40,791 bases of DNA from Burkholderiales bacterium (GCA_003963005.1 RXJW01000035.1:1-40791), one strand, 5' to 3'; counted from the stretch's first letter, positions 8,180-16,714 are shown. The notes: generated by a model from the letters alone, not told the origin. Numbers and translations: made by a program.

Positions 8180-8767
8180 ATGAAGAGTTGGCTACGCGTG
8201 GCCACCACGCTGGCGCTTGTGGGCGGCCTTGCCGGTTGCCTGGTCCCCGAGTCGTTCAAGGCGTCCGTCGATGTGCATCCAGACGGCGCCTACACCTATC
8301 GCTACGACGGCACCGCGACACACGTCCTGGCCGCCATGCAGATCAAGCAGAAGGGCCCGCTGTCGACGAAGGACGAAGACGCGATGAAGGCGGAGGCTGC
8401 GAAGGGCGCCAAGAGTCCTGGCGTGAAGAAGATGGCTTACCTGGGCGCCGGCCGCTTTGAACTGTCCACCGAACAGGAGCTTCGCCCGGAAGCAGGAAAT
8501 GCCTCGCAGATCATGAAGATGATCAGCGTTCGCAAGGACAAGGACGGCAGCTACATCGCGAGCTCCGCGGAGATCAAGGCCAAGGACCTCAGCGAGCTGA
8601 AGTCGCTGGGCATCAAGATCGAAGGCACCCTGCAGGTCACACTCCCATCAGGAGCGCAGGTCCTCGCCCACAACGCCGACAGCACGCCAGGCCTGTTCAA
8701 CAAGGCCTACGTGTGGAAGATCGGCGGGCCGGATGCCCGCCCCATGCTGCGCTATCGCCTGCCGTGA
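8180..8767 (+). CDS. Predicted lipoprotein (195 aa)
   Basis: Begins with a lipoprotein signal peptide: basic start, hydrophobic core (VATTLALVGG) and lipobox LAGC with the lipidated Cys at about residue 20. The mature part (VDVHPDGAYTYRYDGTATHV onward) resembles small periplasmic beta proteins, but no family is recognised. Ribosome binding site GGGAGG upstream. Cargo gene of unknown role, likely exported and membrane-anchored. Confidence 0.75.
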   Translation: MKSWLRVATTLALVGGLAGCLVPESFKASVDVHPDGAYTYRYDGTATHVLAAMQIKQKGPLSTKDEDAMKAEAAKGAKSPGVKKMAYLGAGRFELSTEQELRPEAGNASQIMKMISVRKDKDGSYIASSAEIKAKDLSELKSLGIKIEGTLQVTLPSGAQVLAHNADSTPGLFNKAYVWKIGGPDARPMLRYRLP

Positions 8768-8815
8768 CGGTCGAGCCGCTGCACCCGCACACGCGGCAGC
8801 GCGGCCGCAGTGCTG

Positions 8816-8844
8816 TTCACAGGCGGGCCGCAGCCGGCTACCAT
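8816..8844 (+). promoter_or_regulatory. Possible promoter for the radC transcript
   Basis: TTCACA and TACCAT are 17 bp apart, about 42 bp upstream of the structured leader of radC. The match to the sigma-70 consensus is moderate. The 301-bp gap between 8768 and 9068 otherwise holds only this and the leader RNA. Confidence 0.3.
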
Positions 8845-8885
8845 TTGGGCGTTCCCCCTGGTCAGCCGAACTGCTGACCCACGAC

Positions 8886-8942
8886 TGCGCACCTACTCCT
8901 GAAAGGCGCATGCCATCCAGCGCGATGGCCGGAGTTCTGTAG
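8886..8942 (+). promoter_or_regulatory. radC-type structured leader RNA, copy 1 (radC)
   Basis: Hairpin TGCGC...GCGCA (8886-8910) can be drawn with an 11-nt loop containing ACTCCTGAA after two mismatched positions. A second hairpin GCCATC-cagcgc-GATGGC (8912-8929) follows, then GGAGTTCTGTAG (8931-8942). ACTCC in the loop is complementary to GGAGT, giving a pseudoknot. The same arrangement occurs before five leftward genes. It lies about 126 nt before the radC start and matches the known association of radC RNA motifs with radC genes in mobile elements. Confidence 0.65.
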
Positions 8943-9006
8943 CTTCCTCACCGACAGTGACGCGTCGCGGCGATGCCGCCGACCACTGTCACCGCCACTT
9001 CCACCC

Positions 9007-9032
9007 CCCGCCGGGCTCCACACCCGGCCGGG
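9007..9032 (+). promoter_or_regulatory. GC-rich hairpin before radC
   Basis: CCCGCCGGG and CCCGGCCGGG pair around a short loop, ending about 36 nt before the radC ATG, just upstream of the AAGGAG site. It belongs to the set of start-proximal hairpins seen at many genes of the element. Confidence 0.45.
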
Positions 9033-9068
9033 TGTAGTCACGCCCGGCTCCATCAACAAGGAGCCACC

Positions 9069-9569
9069 ATGAGCGCATTCCAGCTGCGCGATCTGCTGCA
9101 GCCATCCCACGCCTGCCCCGACATCTACTCGCCGGTGGAGCTGTCGATTCTGCGCAGGGCAAGCGAGCTGCTCGCCCGCTCGCTGAAGCGCCAGACATTC
9201 AATGGGCCGGATCTCGTCAGCGACTACCTCCGGTGCAAGTTGGCCGGCATGGAGTTTGAGGTCTTCGGCGCAATCTATCTCGACTCGCAGCTTCAGTTCA
9301 TCGCCGACGACGTGCTGTTCCGAGGGACCATCACCTCGACGACAGTGCACCCGCGTGAAGTGGTGCGACAGGCTTTCCGGCACAACGCCAGCCACCTGAT
9401 CCTGTACCACAACCATCCCTCCCTCTCATCGGAACCGAGTCGCGCCGACGAGTCGTTGACCGCGCGACTCAAGAGTGCGCTCGAGCTGATCGACGTGAAG
9501 GTTCAGGACCACTTCGTGATTGCCGCCGGCGGCAGCATCACGTCTTTCGCTGAGCGAGGTCTCATCTGA
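9069..9569 (+). CDS. radC: RadC-like JAB/MPN (JAMM) domain protein
   Basis: A 166-residue RadC-family protein made only of the JAMM-type domain; the helix-hairpin-helix start of chromosomal RadC is absent. The metal site is visible: HNHPS with a downstream Asp in SRADESLT, and a Glu in MEFEVFGAIYLD. Despite the name, the family has no proven DNA repair role; element-borne short forms are common in ICEs and prophages. The ATG is preceded by AAGGAGCCACC; an in-frame upstream start at 8973 would run through the leader RNA and is rejected. The downstream methyltransferase probably belongs to the same transcript. Confidence 0.9.
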   Translation: MSAFQLRDLLQPSHACPDIYSPVELSILRRASELLARSLKRQTFNGPDLVSDYLRCKLAGMEFEVFGAIYLDSQLQFIADDVLFRGTITSTTVHPREVVRQAFRHNASHLILYHNHPSLSSEPSRADESLTARLKSALELIDVKVQDHFVIAAGGSITSFAERGLI

Positions 9570-9631
9570 GCGGACTGCTCACGACTCGACGTTAGCGCGC
9601 GGGACTATCGCGCAGAACCAACCCTTACCAC

Positions 9632-9657
9632 CCCAACGGGCGTACTCGCCCTGCGGG
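9632..9657 (+). promoter_or_regulatory. GC-rich hairpin before the methyltransferase gene
   Basis: CCC-aa-CGGGCG-tact-CGCCC-tg-CGGG forms the interrupted stem common to these start-proximal hairpins. It ends about 28 nt before the ATG and just before the AGGAGAACACC ribosome binding region. Confidence 0.45.
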
Positions 9658-9685
9658 CGGGTGCGCTCCTCACCAGGAGAACACC

Positions 9686-11113
9686 ATGCAATCCATGCTT
9701 GCCTACGCCGTGCGACGCATCGGCCTACATCGCGGCTCGCCGCGCCTGTGGCTCCAAGGCCGCGAACCGGCCAAGGGCGGTTTCCACCCGGGCAGCCGCT
9801 TCAATGTCCAAGTCGACCGCGAGAGGTCGACTGTCGTCCTGGAAGTGGCCGACGACGGCGTCCGCCTCGTATCGTCCAAGTCAAAAGGGGCTCAAGCCAT
9901 CCCCGTCATCGATCTCAACAGCCGCGAGCTGCTGCAGGTCTTCGAGGGCATGGGGGCCGTGCGCGTCGTCGTCGAGCTCGGCCGTATCAGCATCCTCCCT
10001 CTGGCGTCTGAGGTCCGGGCGCAACGCCGCTGCGAACGCTTGCGGCGCAAGCTGCTGGCCGGCGAGCCGCTCAGCGTTGGGACCGTCGCCTCCGGCGTCG
10101 GCATCCTTGACGCAGCGGCGCATGCCGGCCTGGCTGCCGCCGGACTGACTTCGCAGCTGGCCTTCTTCAACGAGGTCCGTGAGGACTGCGTCGACCACAT
10201 GGTCCAGCGCAACCCTGTTGTCGGTGACGAGACGATCCACGTTCAGGCGCCGATGCAGGAACTCGCATTCGACAGTGCTGCCATGGCTCGCCTGCCCGAG
10301 GTCGACCTGGTCATCGGCGGCATCCCCTGCTCCGGCGCCAGTCGAGCCGGCAAGGCCCAGCGCGGCAGCTCGCACGCTGAGGCCCATCCTGAAGTCGGCC
10401 ACCTGATCGTCGCCTTCCTCGCCATCGTCGCGAAGGTGAATCCGGCCGCCATCGTGCTGGAGAACGTCGTGCCGTGGGCGCACACCGCCTCCATGTGCAT
10501 CCTGCGGAACCAGCTCCGTGATCTGGGCTACGACGTGCATGACACCACGCTCAAGGCCAGTGACTGGAACCTGCTGGAACATCGTGATCGCCTGTGCGTC
10601 GTTGCTGTCACACGAGGCCTGACGTTCAGCTTCGATAGCCTGGAGCGTCCCGCCCCTGTCGCGCAAGCCTTTGCCAACATCATGGACGACGTGCCGCTGG
10701 ATGCGGACTGCTGGTCGCCCATGACCTACCTGAAGGAAAAACGCCAGCGCGACGAGGCCTCCGGCAGCAACTTCAAGATGACGATCGTCGGGCCCGACAG
10801 CTCAAGACTGGCCACGCTGACGAAGACACTGTGGAAGCGCCAGAGCACCGGCAACTTCATTCAACATCCGCTCGACCCGGAGCTGCTGAGATTGCCTACC
10901 GTCGCTGAACATGCTCGCGCCAAGGGTGTGGATCTAGACCTGGTGCGCGATGTCGGCATGACCTTCGGTCACGAGGTCCTGGGCCAGGCGGTCTCTGTGC
11001 CGCCTTTCATGGCCGTTTTCAAGCACCTCGGCAGCGCGCTGCTGACTTGGAAAGCCGCTCCGGCGGTGCACCGGGCGGCAGCCTTCTGCCTACCGATCTT
11101 GAAAGCGGCATAG
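9686..11113 (+). CDS. DNA (cytosine-5) methyltransferase with extra N-terminal domain
   Basis: 475 residues. The 5-cytosine methylase motifs are in order: motif I region near residue 135 (SGVGILDAAAHAGLA), catalytic Cys215 in GGIPCSGAS (motif IV), E259-N260-V261 (motif VI), the R-x-R-type motif VIII at EHRDRLC (about 299-304), motif IX near LRLPTVAEHA and motif X near GHEVLGQAVSVPP. It should transfer a methyl group from S-adenosylmethionine to cytosine. The first 130 residues are not part of the usual fold and read like one or two small beta domains of the SymE/AbrB kind (PRLWLQGREPAKGGFHPGSR); this is a weak call. No paired restriction enzyme is present, so anti-restriction or regulatory methylation is likely. 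Confidence 0.88.
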   Translation: MQSMLAYAVRRIGLHRGSPRLWLQGREPAKGGFHPGSRFNVQVDRERSTVVLEVADDGVRLVSSKSKGAQAIPVIDLNSRELLQVFEGMGAVRVVVELGRISILPLASEVRAQRRCERLRRKLLAGEPLSVGTVASGVGILDAAAHAGLAAAGLTSQLAFFNEVREDCVDHMVQRNPVVGDETIHVQAPMQELAFDSAAMARLPEVDLVIGGIPCSGASRAGKAQRGSSHAEAHPEVGHLIVAFLAIVAKVNPAAIVLENVVPWAHTASMCILRNQLRDLGYDVHDTTLKASDWNLLEHRDRLCVVAVTRGLTFSFDSLERPAPVAQAFANIMDDVPLDADCWSPMTYLKEKRQRDEASGSNFKMTIVGPDSSRLATLTKTLWKRQSTGNFIQHPLDPELLRLPTVAEHARAKGVDLDLVRDVGMTFGHEVLGQAVSVPPFMAVFKHLGSALLTWKAAPAVHRAAAFCLPILKAA

Positions 11114-11130
11114 CGACATTGCCCCCCAAC

Positions 11131-11169
11131 AGCCCCGCCCATCCTCGGATGGCGGGGCTTCCTTCTTGT
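11131..11169 (+). terminator. Terminator after the methyltransferase gene
   Basis: AGCCCCGCC pairs perfectly with GGCGGGGCT (11151-11159) across 11 nt, followed by the T-rich TCCTTCTTGT. It lies 18 bp after the methyltransferase stop. Confidence 0.7.
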
Positions 11170-11246
11170 GCGCGGCCGCAGGCGGCCTGACCTCCCGCCG
11201 CCACTAAACTGGAAGCCGAATTCCGTAGGGATGGAAGGGAGAGAAG

Positions 11247-11612
11247 ATGACTTTGAAGCTGATGGCGCCAGCATTGCTGGCCGGTGTGCTCTTGTCGGCG
11301 TGCGCGCCAAAGCCCCCCAGCAAAGACGAGGTTCAGGCCGCCGTACACGACGCGATGAAGGATCGTGCCTTTGCGGTGGACGGTGCGGTCAGGAATCTTG
11401 CAGTTGGGGCGTACGACTGTGCCAAGGAGGGCGACGGCTTCATCTGCACCGGCAGCCAATCGCATGAGGTGGTGAGACGGGTCGCCGAGATCGGCGCCAC
11501 CCTGAGCACGCAGTTGGTCGAGAAGGTCGAGAAACGCGCCGGAACGTTCCACGTCCAACTCGCCAAGGGTGATCAGGGCTGGATTCGCAAGCCCAATCCC
11601 GCCATCGAGTGA
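11247..11612 (+). CDS. Predicted small lipoprotein (121 aa)
   Basis: Lipoprotein signal peptide with lipobox LLSAC and lipidated Cys at about residue 19. The mature part is about 100 residues with two further cysteines (AYDC and FICTGS) that could form a disulfide. No family recognised. Ribosome binding site GGGAGAGAAG just upstream. The stop overlaps the GTG start of the next gene. Confidence 0.75.
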   Translation: MTLKLMAPALLAGVLLSACAPKPPSKDEVQAAVHDAMKDRAFAVDGAVRNLAVGAYDCAKEGDGFICTGSQSHEVVRRVAEIGATLSTQLVEKVEKRAGTFHVQLAKGDQGWIRKPNPAIE

Positions 11613-12073
11613 GCGGCTTGGAAACGCTAGTCGGCGCCGTGAAAGGCCTGCGGACGGCGACCGAGGTCGCCGGCGGACAACACGGCTCCAGCACGACGCA
11701 CGTTGCGACCTTCCTGGTGAACTCAACACCAGTTCGGCTCCAGATGCCCGAGGCCATGCTCATCGGGGACGGCGACGAGATCGCCGTGGCTGGACGCACA
11801 AAGGACGGTGTGTTCAACGCCGCCGCGTATCGCAACTCGACCAACGGCGCGCTCGGCAAAGGCGCCGTGGGCATGTACTACCTACTGGGATGCGTTTTCT
11901 CGGTCGTGGGGGTTGCCACGCTGTTCGTGGTCATCGGCGCAGTCTTCCTTGCGGCCGGCCTGTGGATGATCTGGCACGCCCGGTATCTCTCACGCGCCTA
12001 CGCTGCGGTGCTCGCCGTCCAGCCCGCACAGCCCGGGGCTGACGTCGAGCCTGGCGGCCGCACGACCCAGTAG
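11609..12073 (+). CDS. Predicted two-helix inner-membrane protein (154 aa)
   Basis: Starts at a GTG overlapping the previous stop (GTGA), so it is translated from the same message. Residues about 30-75 look like a small beta domain of the OB kind (VATFLVNSTPVRLQM, then IAVAGRTKDG). One long hydrophobic region (YYLLGCVFSVVGVATLFVVI to AAGLWMIWH) can span the membrane twice. Function unknown; with the lipoprotein it may form an envelope pair. Confidence 0.65.
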   Translation: MSGLETLVGAVKGLRTATEVAGGQHGSSTTHVATFLVNSTPVRLQMPEAMLIGDGDEIAVAGRTKDGVFNAAAYRNSTNGALGKGAVGMYYLLGCVFSVVGVATLFVVIGAVFLAAGLWMIWHARYLSRAYAAVLAVQPAQPGADVEPGGRTTQ

Positions 12074-12138
12074 TCGGCTGGAGGCTCACCGTTGCCGTTG
12101 GCAGCGACTTCCTTCGGCACCTCATAGGAAACAGGATC

Positions 12139-12357
12139 ATGTCGAAAAACGCCATGTTCACCGTCAAGCACCGGAGCACGCCCAAATGCGCGGTCGTCGT
12201 CGCGTACAACGAGGCGACGGGGCGGCAAGGCAAGGTCATCGCATCCGAGCCCATCAGAGACAACTTCTCCAACGCGGACCTCATCGACGCAGCTCGGCGC
12301 TTGGTGCCGAAGGCCGAGGGCTACGACGTCGTCCTGCCCATCGGCGTGGATCTTTGA
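12139..12357 (+). CDS. Small hypothetical protein (72 aa)
   Basis: Begins MSKNAMFTVKHRSTPKC and ends DVVLPIGVDL. No family recognised. A GGAAACAGGATC stretch just before the ATG could serve as ribosome binding site. It is the last rightward gene before the long leftward array. Confidence 0.55.
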   Translation: MSKNAMFTVKHRSTPKCAVVVAYNEATGRQGKVIASEPIRDNFSNADLIDAARRLVPKAEGYDVVLPIGVDL

Positions 12358-12370
12358 TAGGCCAAAGAAA

Positions 12371-12403
12371 GGCCCCCTCGCAAGCAGTGCCTGCGAGGGG
12401 GCC
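12371..12403 (-). terminator. Terminator at the end of the leftward array
   Basis: GGCCCCCTCGCA and TGCGAGGGGGCC form a perfect 12-bp stem with a 9-nt loop. On the minus strand the stem is followed by TTTCTTT, a classical intrinsic terminator, 48 bp after the last leftward stop at 12451. It may also act on the rightward 12139 gene. Confidence 0.75.
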
Positions 12404-12450
12404 GGTGGGTACAGCCCGCGAGCTGTACGGTTCATGGGACGTGAACGCCC

Positions 12451-13011
12451 CTACTGGTGGTCCTGCCAGACCCAGGCCAACACGTAGGCGCCCCCATCGG
12501 ACTCGCTGACCACGGTGTGGTCGTCGATCTCCAACTGGCCGGACTCATGCACACGCTGCTTCGCGGCCGAGGCCACAGGGCTGCGCGCGGTGACCTCGCC
12601 AAAGATTTCGATGCAGTCGTCGAACACCAGGCCCTTGGCCTGCAGGCGGCGCAACTGGCGCAGCAACTGATCACGGTCAGGTGGCTGGATCTCACCACGA
12701 ATCCGCGACGGATCAAGGACCGTGACAGCGGTCGCCAGATCTCGGACGGCCTCTGCGAGGTGCGATGTCTCCCACTGCTCGACGACGGCCCCGCCGGCGC
12801 CGACCAGGTCGCCCACACACATCGTGAGGTCCTGCAGCGCCAGCTCGGCAGCCTCGGCAGAGGTGTCCAGGCCATTGCGAATGGGACGCCCACTGTCGTC
12901 GGGTCCAAAGGTGTAACCCCAGCCCAGCTCGTCGTCGCCGACGATGTGGTAGCCCAGGCCGGCGAGCAGCTGATGCAGGTCGACCTGCAGGTCGGTTGAT
13001 GAATAGGTCAT
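12451..13011 (-). CDS. Hypothetical protein (186 aa)
   Basis: No family recognised. Acidic; begins MTYSSTDLQVDLHQLLAGLG, has a central helical region (QPPDRDQLLRQLRRLQAKGL) and an acidic C-terminus. It is the final gene of the leftward ICE array and is preceded by its own GC hairpin (13035-13058) and a GGAG ribosome binding site. Confidence 0.65.
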   Translation of the reverse strand: MTYSSTDLQVDLHQLLAGLGYHIVGDDELGWGYTFGPDDSGRPIRNGLDTSAEAAELALQDLTMCVGDLVGAGGAVVEQWETSHLAEAVRDLATAVTVLDPSRIRGEIQPPDRDQLLRQLRRLQAKGLVFDDCIEIFGEVTARSPVASAAKQRVHESGQLEIDDHTVVSESDGGAYVLAWVWQDHQ

Positions 13012-13034
13012 TGGAAGCTCCTGAATAGGGAGGT

Positions 13035-13058
13035 GGCCACCGGGCTATGCCGGTGGCC
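13035..13058 (-). promoter_or_regulatory. Start-proximal GC hairpin (12451 gene)
   Basis: GGCCACCGG and CCGGTGGCC form a perfect 9-bp stem with a 6-nt loop, 24 nt before the start codon. It is also close behind the stop of the upstream helicase gene, so a processing or partial termination role is possible. Confidence 0.5.
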
Positions 13059-13109
13059 TGGGTTGATGACAAAGGAACGTGGCCGCTCAAGCGGGGCCGG
13101 TCGAATGGG

Positions 13110-15467
13110 TCAGCCGATGAGCTGCTTGGCCAGCGCCACCTCGATGGCGTCGCCCCCCTGGTTCAACACGTCGAGGCCGGAGTCGGGCATGTCCCCCGAC
13201 GTCGACTGCGAGACAGCGATCTTCTTGGCCATCAGCGCGAGGCAGTCGAGCTGCGCGCTCCCCTCGTAGCCCAGGAAGTGGACTTCGACCGGGAGCTTCT
13301 GCCCGATGCGCCAGCTGCGCCGCGAGGCCTGCTGCACCGTGTAGACGTTGAAGCCGGTCTGCATGTAGACCAGGGTTGGGAACTCCAGCAGGTCCAGCCC
13401 GGTTTTCACCAGCTCGGGGTTGCAGATCAGACCGTCGATGCCGCGCTCGAGCTGCTCGGCGACCCAGTCCTCGCGACGCGAGGCCTCGACCGACGCCCTG
13501 AGGACGGCGGTCTTGAAGCCCCGCTCGTCCAGCATGGTCTTGAGGCGCTGGGTCGTATCGCGCGTGCCCGAGTAGACGGAGTAGATGAGGAAGCGCCGGC
13601 CCTTGGCCTTCTGGTCGGCGCACAGCCGCAGCAACGCGAGTTCCTTGGGGGAAGGCTCGCCGTCCGCGAAGATCGCCGGCGTCATGGCCAACGTCTTGCG
13701 TGACCTGGGGTGGACAACCGTCTCCGAGCGGAAGCAGCAATCCGGCCAGGCCAGCAGCACGTTGAGCACGACACCGAGCAAGGTGCTGTCGCGCATCGCC
13801 AAGGCCTTGCGCAGTTCCGCCACCAGCTTGAACTTCAGCGAGTTGTAGGCCGCAGCCTGCGCCTCGCTCATCGCGATGCCGGTGAAGATCTCTTCGTACG
13901 GTGGAAGAACCTTCTGCCCAATGTCGCGCAGCTTCAGGAAGACTGTCACCGGCAGCACGTAGCGCATGATGCCCTTGGGCCCGAAGCCGGGCGCCTTGGA
14001 CGTGCGGTGCGTGATGTGCTGTCCCTTGGCCGTCCGGTGCGATCCGCCGACCGTTTCCTTGAACACATCCTTCAGCACGCCATGCTCTCGCATGAAGGCC
14101 ATCGTCGCGGCGCCCATGCTGCCATTCGTCGACGGCCGGAAGCCGTCTTCGATCATGGCGGCCGGATCGAGGCGCCACAGCAGGTGGAACAGGTCGTCGG
14201 CATAGCCTCCCATCAGCGTGCCTGTGAGCAGCAGCGCCTTGCGGCACTGGCTGGCCAGCACGCCCATGGCTTGGCCTTGGGCCGATCCCTGGTTCTTGTA
14301 CTCGTGCCCCTCGTCGACGACGAGCAACCCGAAATACCCGCGCGGCAGATACCGCTTGATGAACTCGGTCGGCTGGTAGCCGCCTTCTCCGAAGCTGAAC
14401 TCGAAGCCGGCCAGGGCCCGCTCCATGCGTGCGGCCTGCCGGTCGCTGAAGACCAGATCCCCCTTCTCGTCCATGAGGTAGAGGAACTCGTAGACGTTGT
14501 CACCCAGCATGGAGCCGAGCAGGTCCTCGCCAAACGTGGCGAGCAGACGATCAGCCGTCTTGGCGCCGATGGTGGGCATCTGCTGCAAAGCATCCGACAC
14601 CAGGTCCCGGAAGCTGCGCTGCGGGCGACCAGGTCGCATGAGCGTCCACAGAGCCTCGCCGCAGGCATCGCATTGACTGCGATGGTCAGCCAGCTTGACG
14701 GCTGCCAGCTCGGCGGACAACGGCAGGACGTGTCCGTCGTCGTCTTTCGAGCTGAGCAACGTTCCGCAGCGCGGGCAAGCCGCCCCGCGGAACTTGACCA
14801 GGCCGTCAGGACCTCGTTCGTAGGTAGCCTTCGGCACGAAGGCCGGTCGCCAATGGAAGCCCATGCGCATACGGACGCGGCCGAGGATGAAGAACTCGGG
14901 CGCCGAACTCGCCGGCACCTTGCCTGCAGCGCGCAGCGCGATCAGCTTGCGAAGCGTGTCGGGCCCGTTGAGGATCCAGACGCGGGCGTCAGGTACGGTC
15001 TCGCGGATCTCGCGCCGCCACTTGTAGACCAGGTGGGGCGGCGATATCACGATGGTGCGTTCGTACCCGCAGGCATGGAGGACGGCCGCGGCAGCAATGG
15101 CCATCATCGTCTTGCCGGTGCCCATCTCCGCATTGATGATGCCCGCCGGCGCGCCGTGGTCCAGCAGCAGTTTGCAGACTGCCTGCACGGCCCGGCGCTG
15201 GGCGTCGAACGGCTTACGCAGCAACTGGTCGATGACGGCATCTCGGGCGGGCGGATAGATCCCGTCGTCGATGGGCGGGTTCTGCGCTCGGACTTGGGTG
15301 AGCAAGCCAGTGCCGAACTCGGTGATGAAGTCGTTCAGCGCCAACGTGGTGCCGCCTTCTCCTTCGGTCGGATCGGAAGGCCCGGCCAAGGCCCCTGGAA
15401 GGGCCGTAGCGGCGTCATCGGCAGTCGCCTGAGGGGTTGGGCGGTCAGTGTCGAGCGTTTCGCTCAT
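13110..15467 (-). CDS. SNF2-like DEAD/DEAH-box helicase with zinc-ribbon insertion
   Basis: 785 residues. Helicase domain 1 has Walker A MGTGKT (residues 115-120), ISPPHLVYKWRREI (motif Ia region), DEGHEYKNQG (motif II, about 386) and LLLTGTLMGG (motif III). Between them lies an insertion with two cysteine pairs (CPRCGTLLSS and CDACGEALW, about residues 235-275) that can bind zinc. Domain 2 ends with the SNF2-type QQASRRSWRIGQ. Proteins of this layout recur in ICE and plasmid arrays near DUF6094 methylases and are thought to be ATP-driven double-strand DNA translocases. The exact role is unknown. A GC hairpin and the AAGGAG site precede the start. Confidence 0.85.
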   Translation of the reverse strand: MSETLDTDRPTPQATADDAATALPGALAGPSDPTEGEGGTTLALNDFITEFGTGLLTQVRAQNPPIDDGIYPPARDAVIDQLLRKPFDAQRRAVQAVCKLLLDHGAPAGIINAEMGTGKTMMAIAAAAVLHACGYERTIVISPPHLVYKWRREIRETVPDARVWILNGPDTLRKLIALRAAGKVPASSAPEFFILGRVRMRMGFHWRPAFVPKATYERGPDGLVKFRGAACPRCGTLLSSKDDDGHVLPLSAELAAVKLADHRSQCDACGEALWTLMRPGRPQRSFRDLVSDALQQMPTIGAKTADRLLATFGEDLLGSMLGDNVYEFLYLMDEKGDLVFSDRQAARMERALAGFEFSFGEGGYQPTEFIKRYLPRGYFGLLVVDEGHEYKNQGSAQGQAMGVLASQCRKALLLTGTLMGGYADDLFHLLWRLDPAAMIEDGFRPSTNGSMGAATMAFMREHGVLKDVFKETVGGSHRTAKGQHITHRTSKAPGFGPKGIMRYVLPVTVFLKLRDIGQKVLPPYEEIFTGIAMSEAQAAAYNSLKFKLVAELRKALAMRDSTLLGVVLNVLLAWPDCCFRSETVVHPRSRKTLAMTPAIFADGEPSPKELALLRLCADQKAKGRRFLIYSVYSGTRDTTQRLKTMLDERGFKTAVLRASVEASRREDWVAEQLERGIDGLICNPELVKTGLDLLEFPTLVYMQTGFNVYTVQQASRRSWRIGQKLPVEVHFLGYEGSAQLDCLALMAKKIAVSQSTSGDMPDSGLDVLNQGGDAIEVALAKQLIG

Positions 15468-15494
15468 AGGAAGCTCCTTGGAATAGGCGAGGAG

Positions 15495-15522
15495 CCCCCA
15501 TGCGGGAGATCTCCCCGCGGGG
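15495..15522 (-). promoter_or_regulatory. Start-proximal GC hairpin (helicase gene)
   Basis: On the minus strand CCCC-GCGGGGAGATCTCCCGC-at-GGGG forms an interrupted stem, ending 27 nt before the helicase start codon. Same design as the hairpins at 16687, 19488, 22706 and 27438. Confidence 0.5.
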
Positions 15523-15545
15523 TTGAAGAAGGGTCAGAGGCAGAG

Positions 15546-16187
15546 TCAGGCGGCCATGGCCTGGTCCTGCCGTGCCGGCGCGGCCGCCGGCAGTCGAATC
15601 TCGCCGCTGCGAACCAGCGAGCTGACCTGTGCGAGGAAGGCCTCGCCCAGGCTGACCCGCAGGCCTCGGACAGGACCGAGCGGCGGGAACCTCGGTTCGT
15701 TGAGCTCTCGCAGCACGCCGGCGCCGCGGGCCCATTCGATGAGGGCCTCGCGCCAGGTGTCCAACAGTGCGACGGGTGACAGGCGCTGCATCAGCCGCCA
15801 GCCGAGCAGTTCGAGCTGCAGGTCGGCTTGGCTGCCCTCCCCTCGCAGCAAGACCCAGCCGATGCGATTGACCAGGTCGGGCGCCTGCAGCGCCTTGTCG
15901 TAGATCCACAGATGGGACAGCGGACCAAACAGGTTCTGCCGGGGTAGGCGGCCGCTGTGCTTGGCCAGCCTGTCGGCACCACCGACGTCACAGAAATGAC
16001 GGCGGCCGTCGACGCCCACCAGGTGGAAGGCGCCCACGCCGAGCTGGCTAGCCGGCAGCGAGATCGCAGCGACGAACTGGTTGAGGGCGGTGTCGCGGCC
16101 ATACAGCGACAACAACAACATGCGTCCCTCCGCATCCCGCAGGCAGGCGTCGGCGAAGACGTCTGGAAACTCTTCGAGTTGGTACAT
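15546..16187 (-). CDS. Hypothetical protein (213 aa)
   Basis: No family recognised. Begins MYQLEEFPDVFADACLRDAE and holds a compact alpha/beta-looking domain. Gene context (next to the element helicase, inside the leftward array) suggests an ICE accessory protein. The ATG at 16187 follows a TGGAGTCACC ribosome binding site; the in-frame upstream extension to 16361 overlaps the preceding gene and lacks coding character. Confidence 0.65.
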   Translation of the reverse strand: MYQLEEFPDVFADACLRDAEGRMLLLSLYGRDTALNQFVAAISLPASQLGVGAFHLVGVDGRRHFCDVGGADRLAKHSGRLPRQNLFGPLSHLWIYDKALQAPDLVNRIGWVLLRGEGSQADLQLELLGWRLMQRLSPVALLDTWREALIEWARGAGVLRELNEPRFPPLGPVRGLRVSLGEAFLAQVSSLVRSGEIRLPAAAPARQDQAMAA

Positions 16188-16266
16188 GGTGACTCCAGAA
16201 GCAGGCAAGGCCGCGCCGCCGTTGGCTGCGCGGTTCCTTGCGGATTGGTTCGAGGGTGACGCCAGC

Positions 16267-16653
16267 TCAGGCGGCCTTCGCCAGCGGCTCGGGCTCAGCG
16301 GTCTCCTGGGCCTTCTGGGCGTAGTGCTCACGGGCGGCCGCGAGCAGCCCCTCGGCGTCATTCAGTGCTGCCTGGTGCAGCGCATACAGCGCCTTGGGCG
16401 TCGCGCGTGCCTTCGCCACGCCGTGGCGGCACGAGAAGTCGCCTTCCTTGCCGAAGCCGATGACGTGGCTGCGAAAGGAGCCGCACTCGCTGATCTGGCT
16501 GACCGAGACGCGGCAGACGATGGTGCCGCCCGTGTCTTGCTTGTAGGTGCGGATCTCCATCTCGCGGCGATCAGCACCGAGAGGGATCACCGTGCTGAGC
16601 TGCAGCGAGCCGTTGCCCTTGCTGCCGCGGGATTCGTGGATGGGATGGGTCAT
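16267..16653 (-). CDS. Hypothetical protein (128 aa)
   Basis: No named family recognised. N-terminal two thirds are beta-rich (MEIRTYKQDTGGTIVCRVSV), the last 45 residues are a helix rich in alanine and glutamate. Length and gene order fit the small conserved proteins of ICE arrays. It is preceded by AAGGAAACAGCC and a start-proximal hairpin. Confidence 0.65.
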   Translation of the reverse strand: MTHPIHESRGSKGNGSLQLSTVIPLGADRREMEIRTYKQDTGGTIVCRVSVSQISECGSFRSHVIGFGKEGDFSCRHGVAKARATPKALYALHQAALNDAEGLLAAAREHYAQKAQETAEPEPLAKAA

Positions 16654-16686
16654 GGCTGTTTCCTTGTGGATGGAGCACAGCTCGAC

Positions 16687-16714
16687 CCCATGGGGCGAGC
16701 AAATGCCCCGAGGG
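16687..16714 (-). promoter_or_regulatory. Start-proximal GC hairpin (16267 gene)
   Basis: CCC-tc-GGGGC-(loop)-GCCCC-at-GGGG on the minus strand, ending 33 nt before the start codon. The 5-bp inner stem and the 3-4 bp outer clamp are separated by 2-nt internal loops, the recurrent design in this element. Confidence 0.5.

Noticed and set aside
13710..15779. A 689-codon rightward open frame
   Set aside because: It is antisense to the SNF2-like helicase and its neighbour, whose motifs are clear. Long antisense frames are expected at this GC content, and no ribosome binding site or domain pattern is seen.
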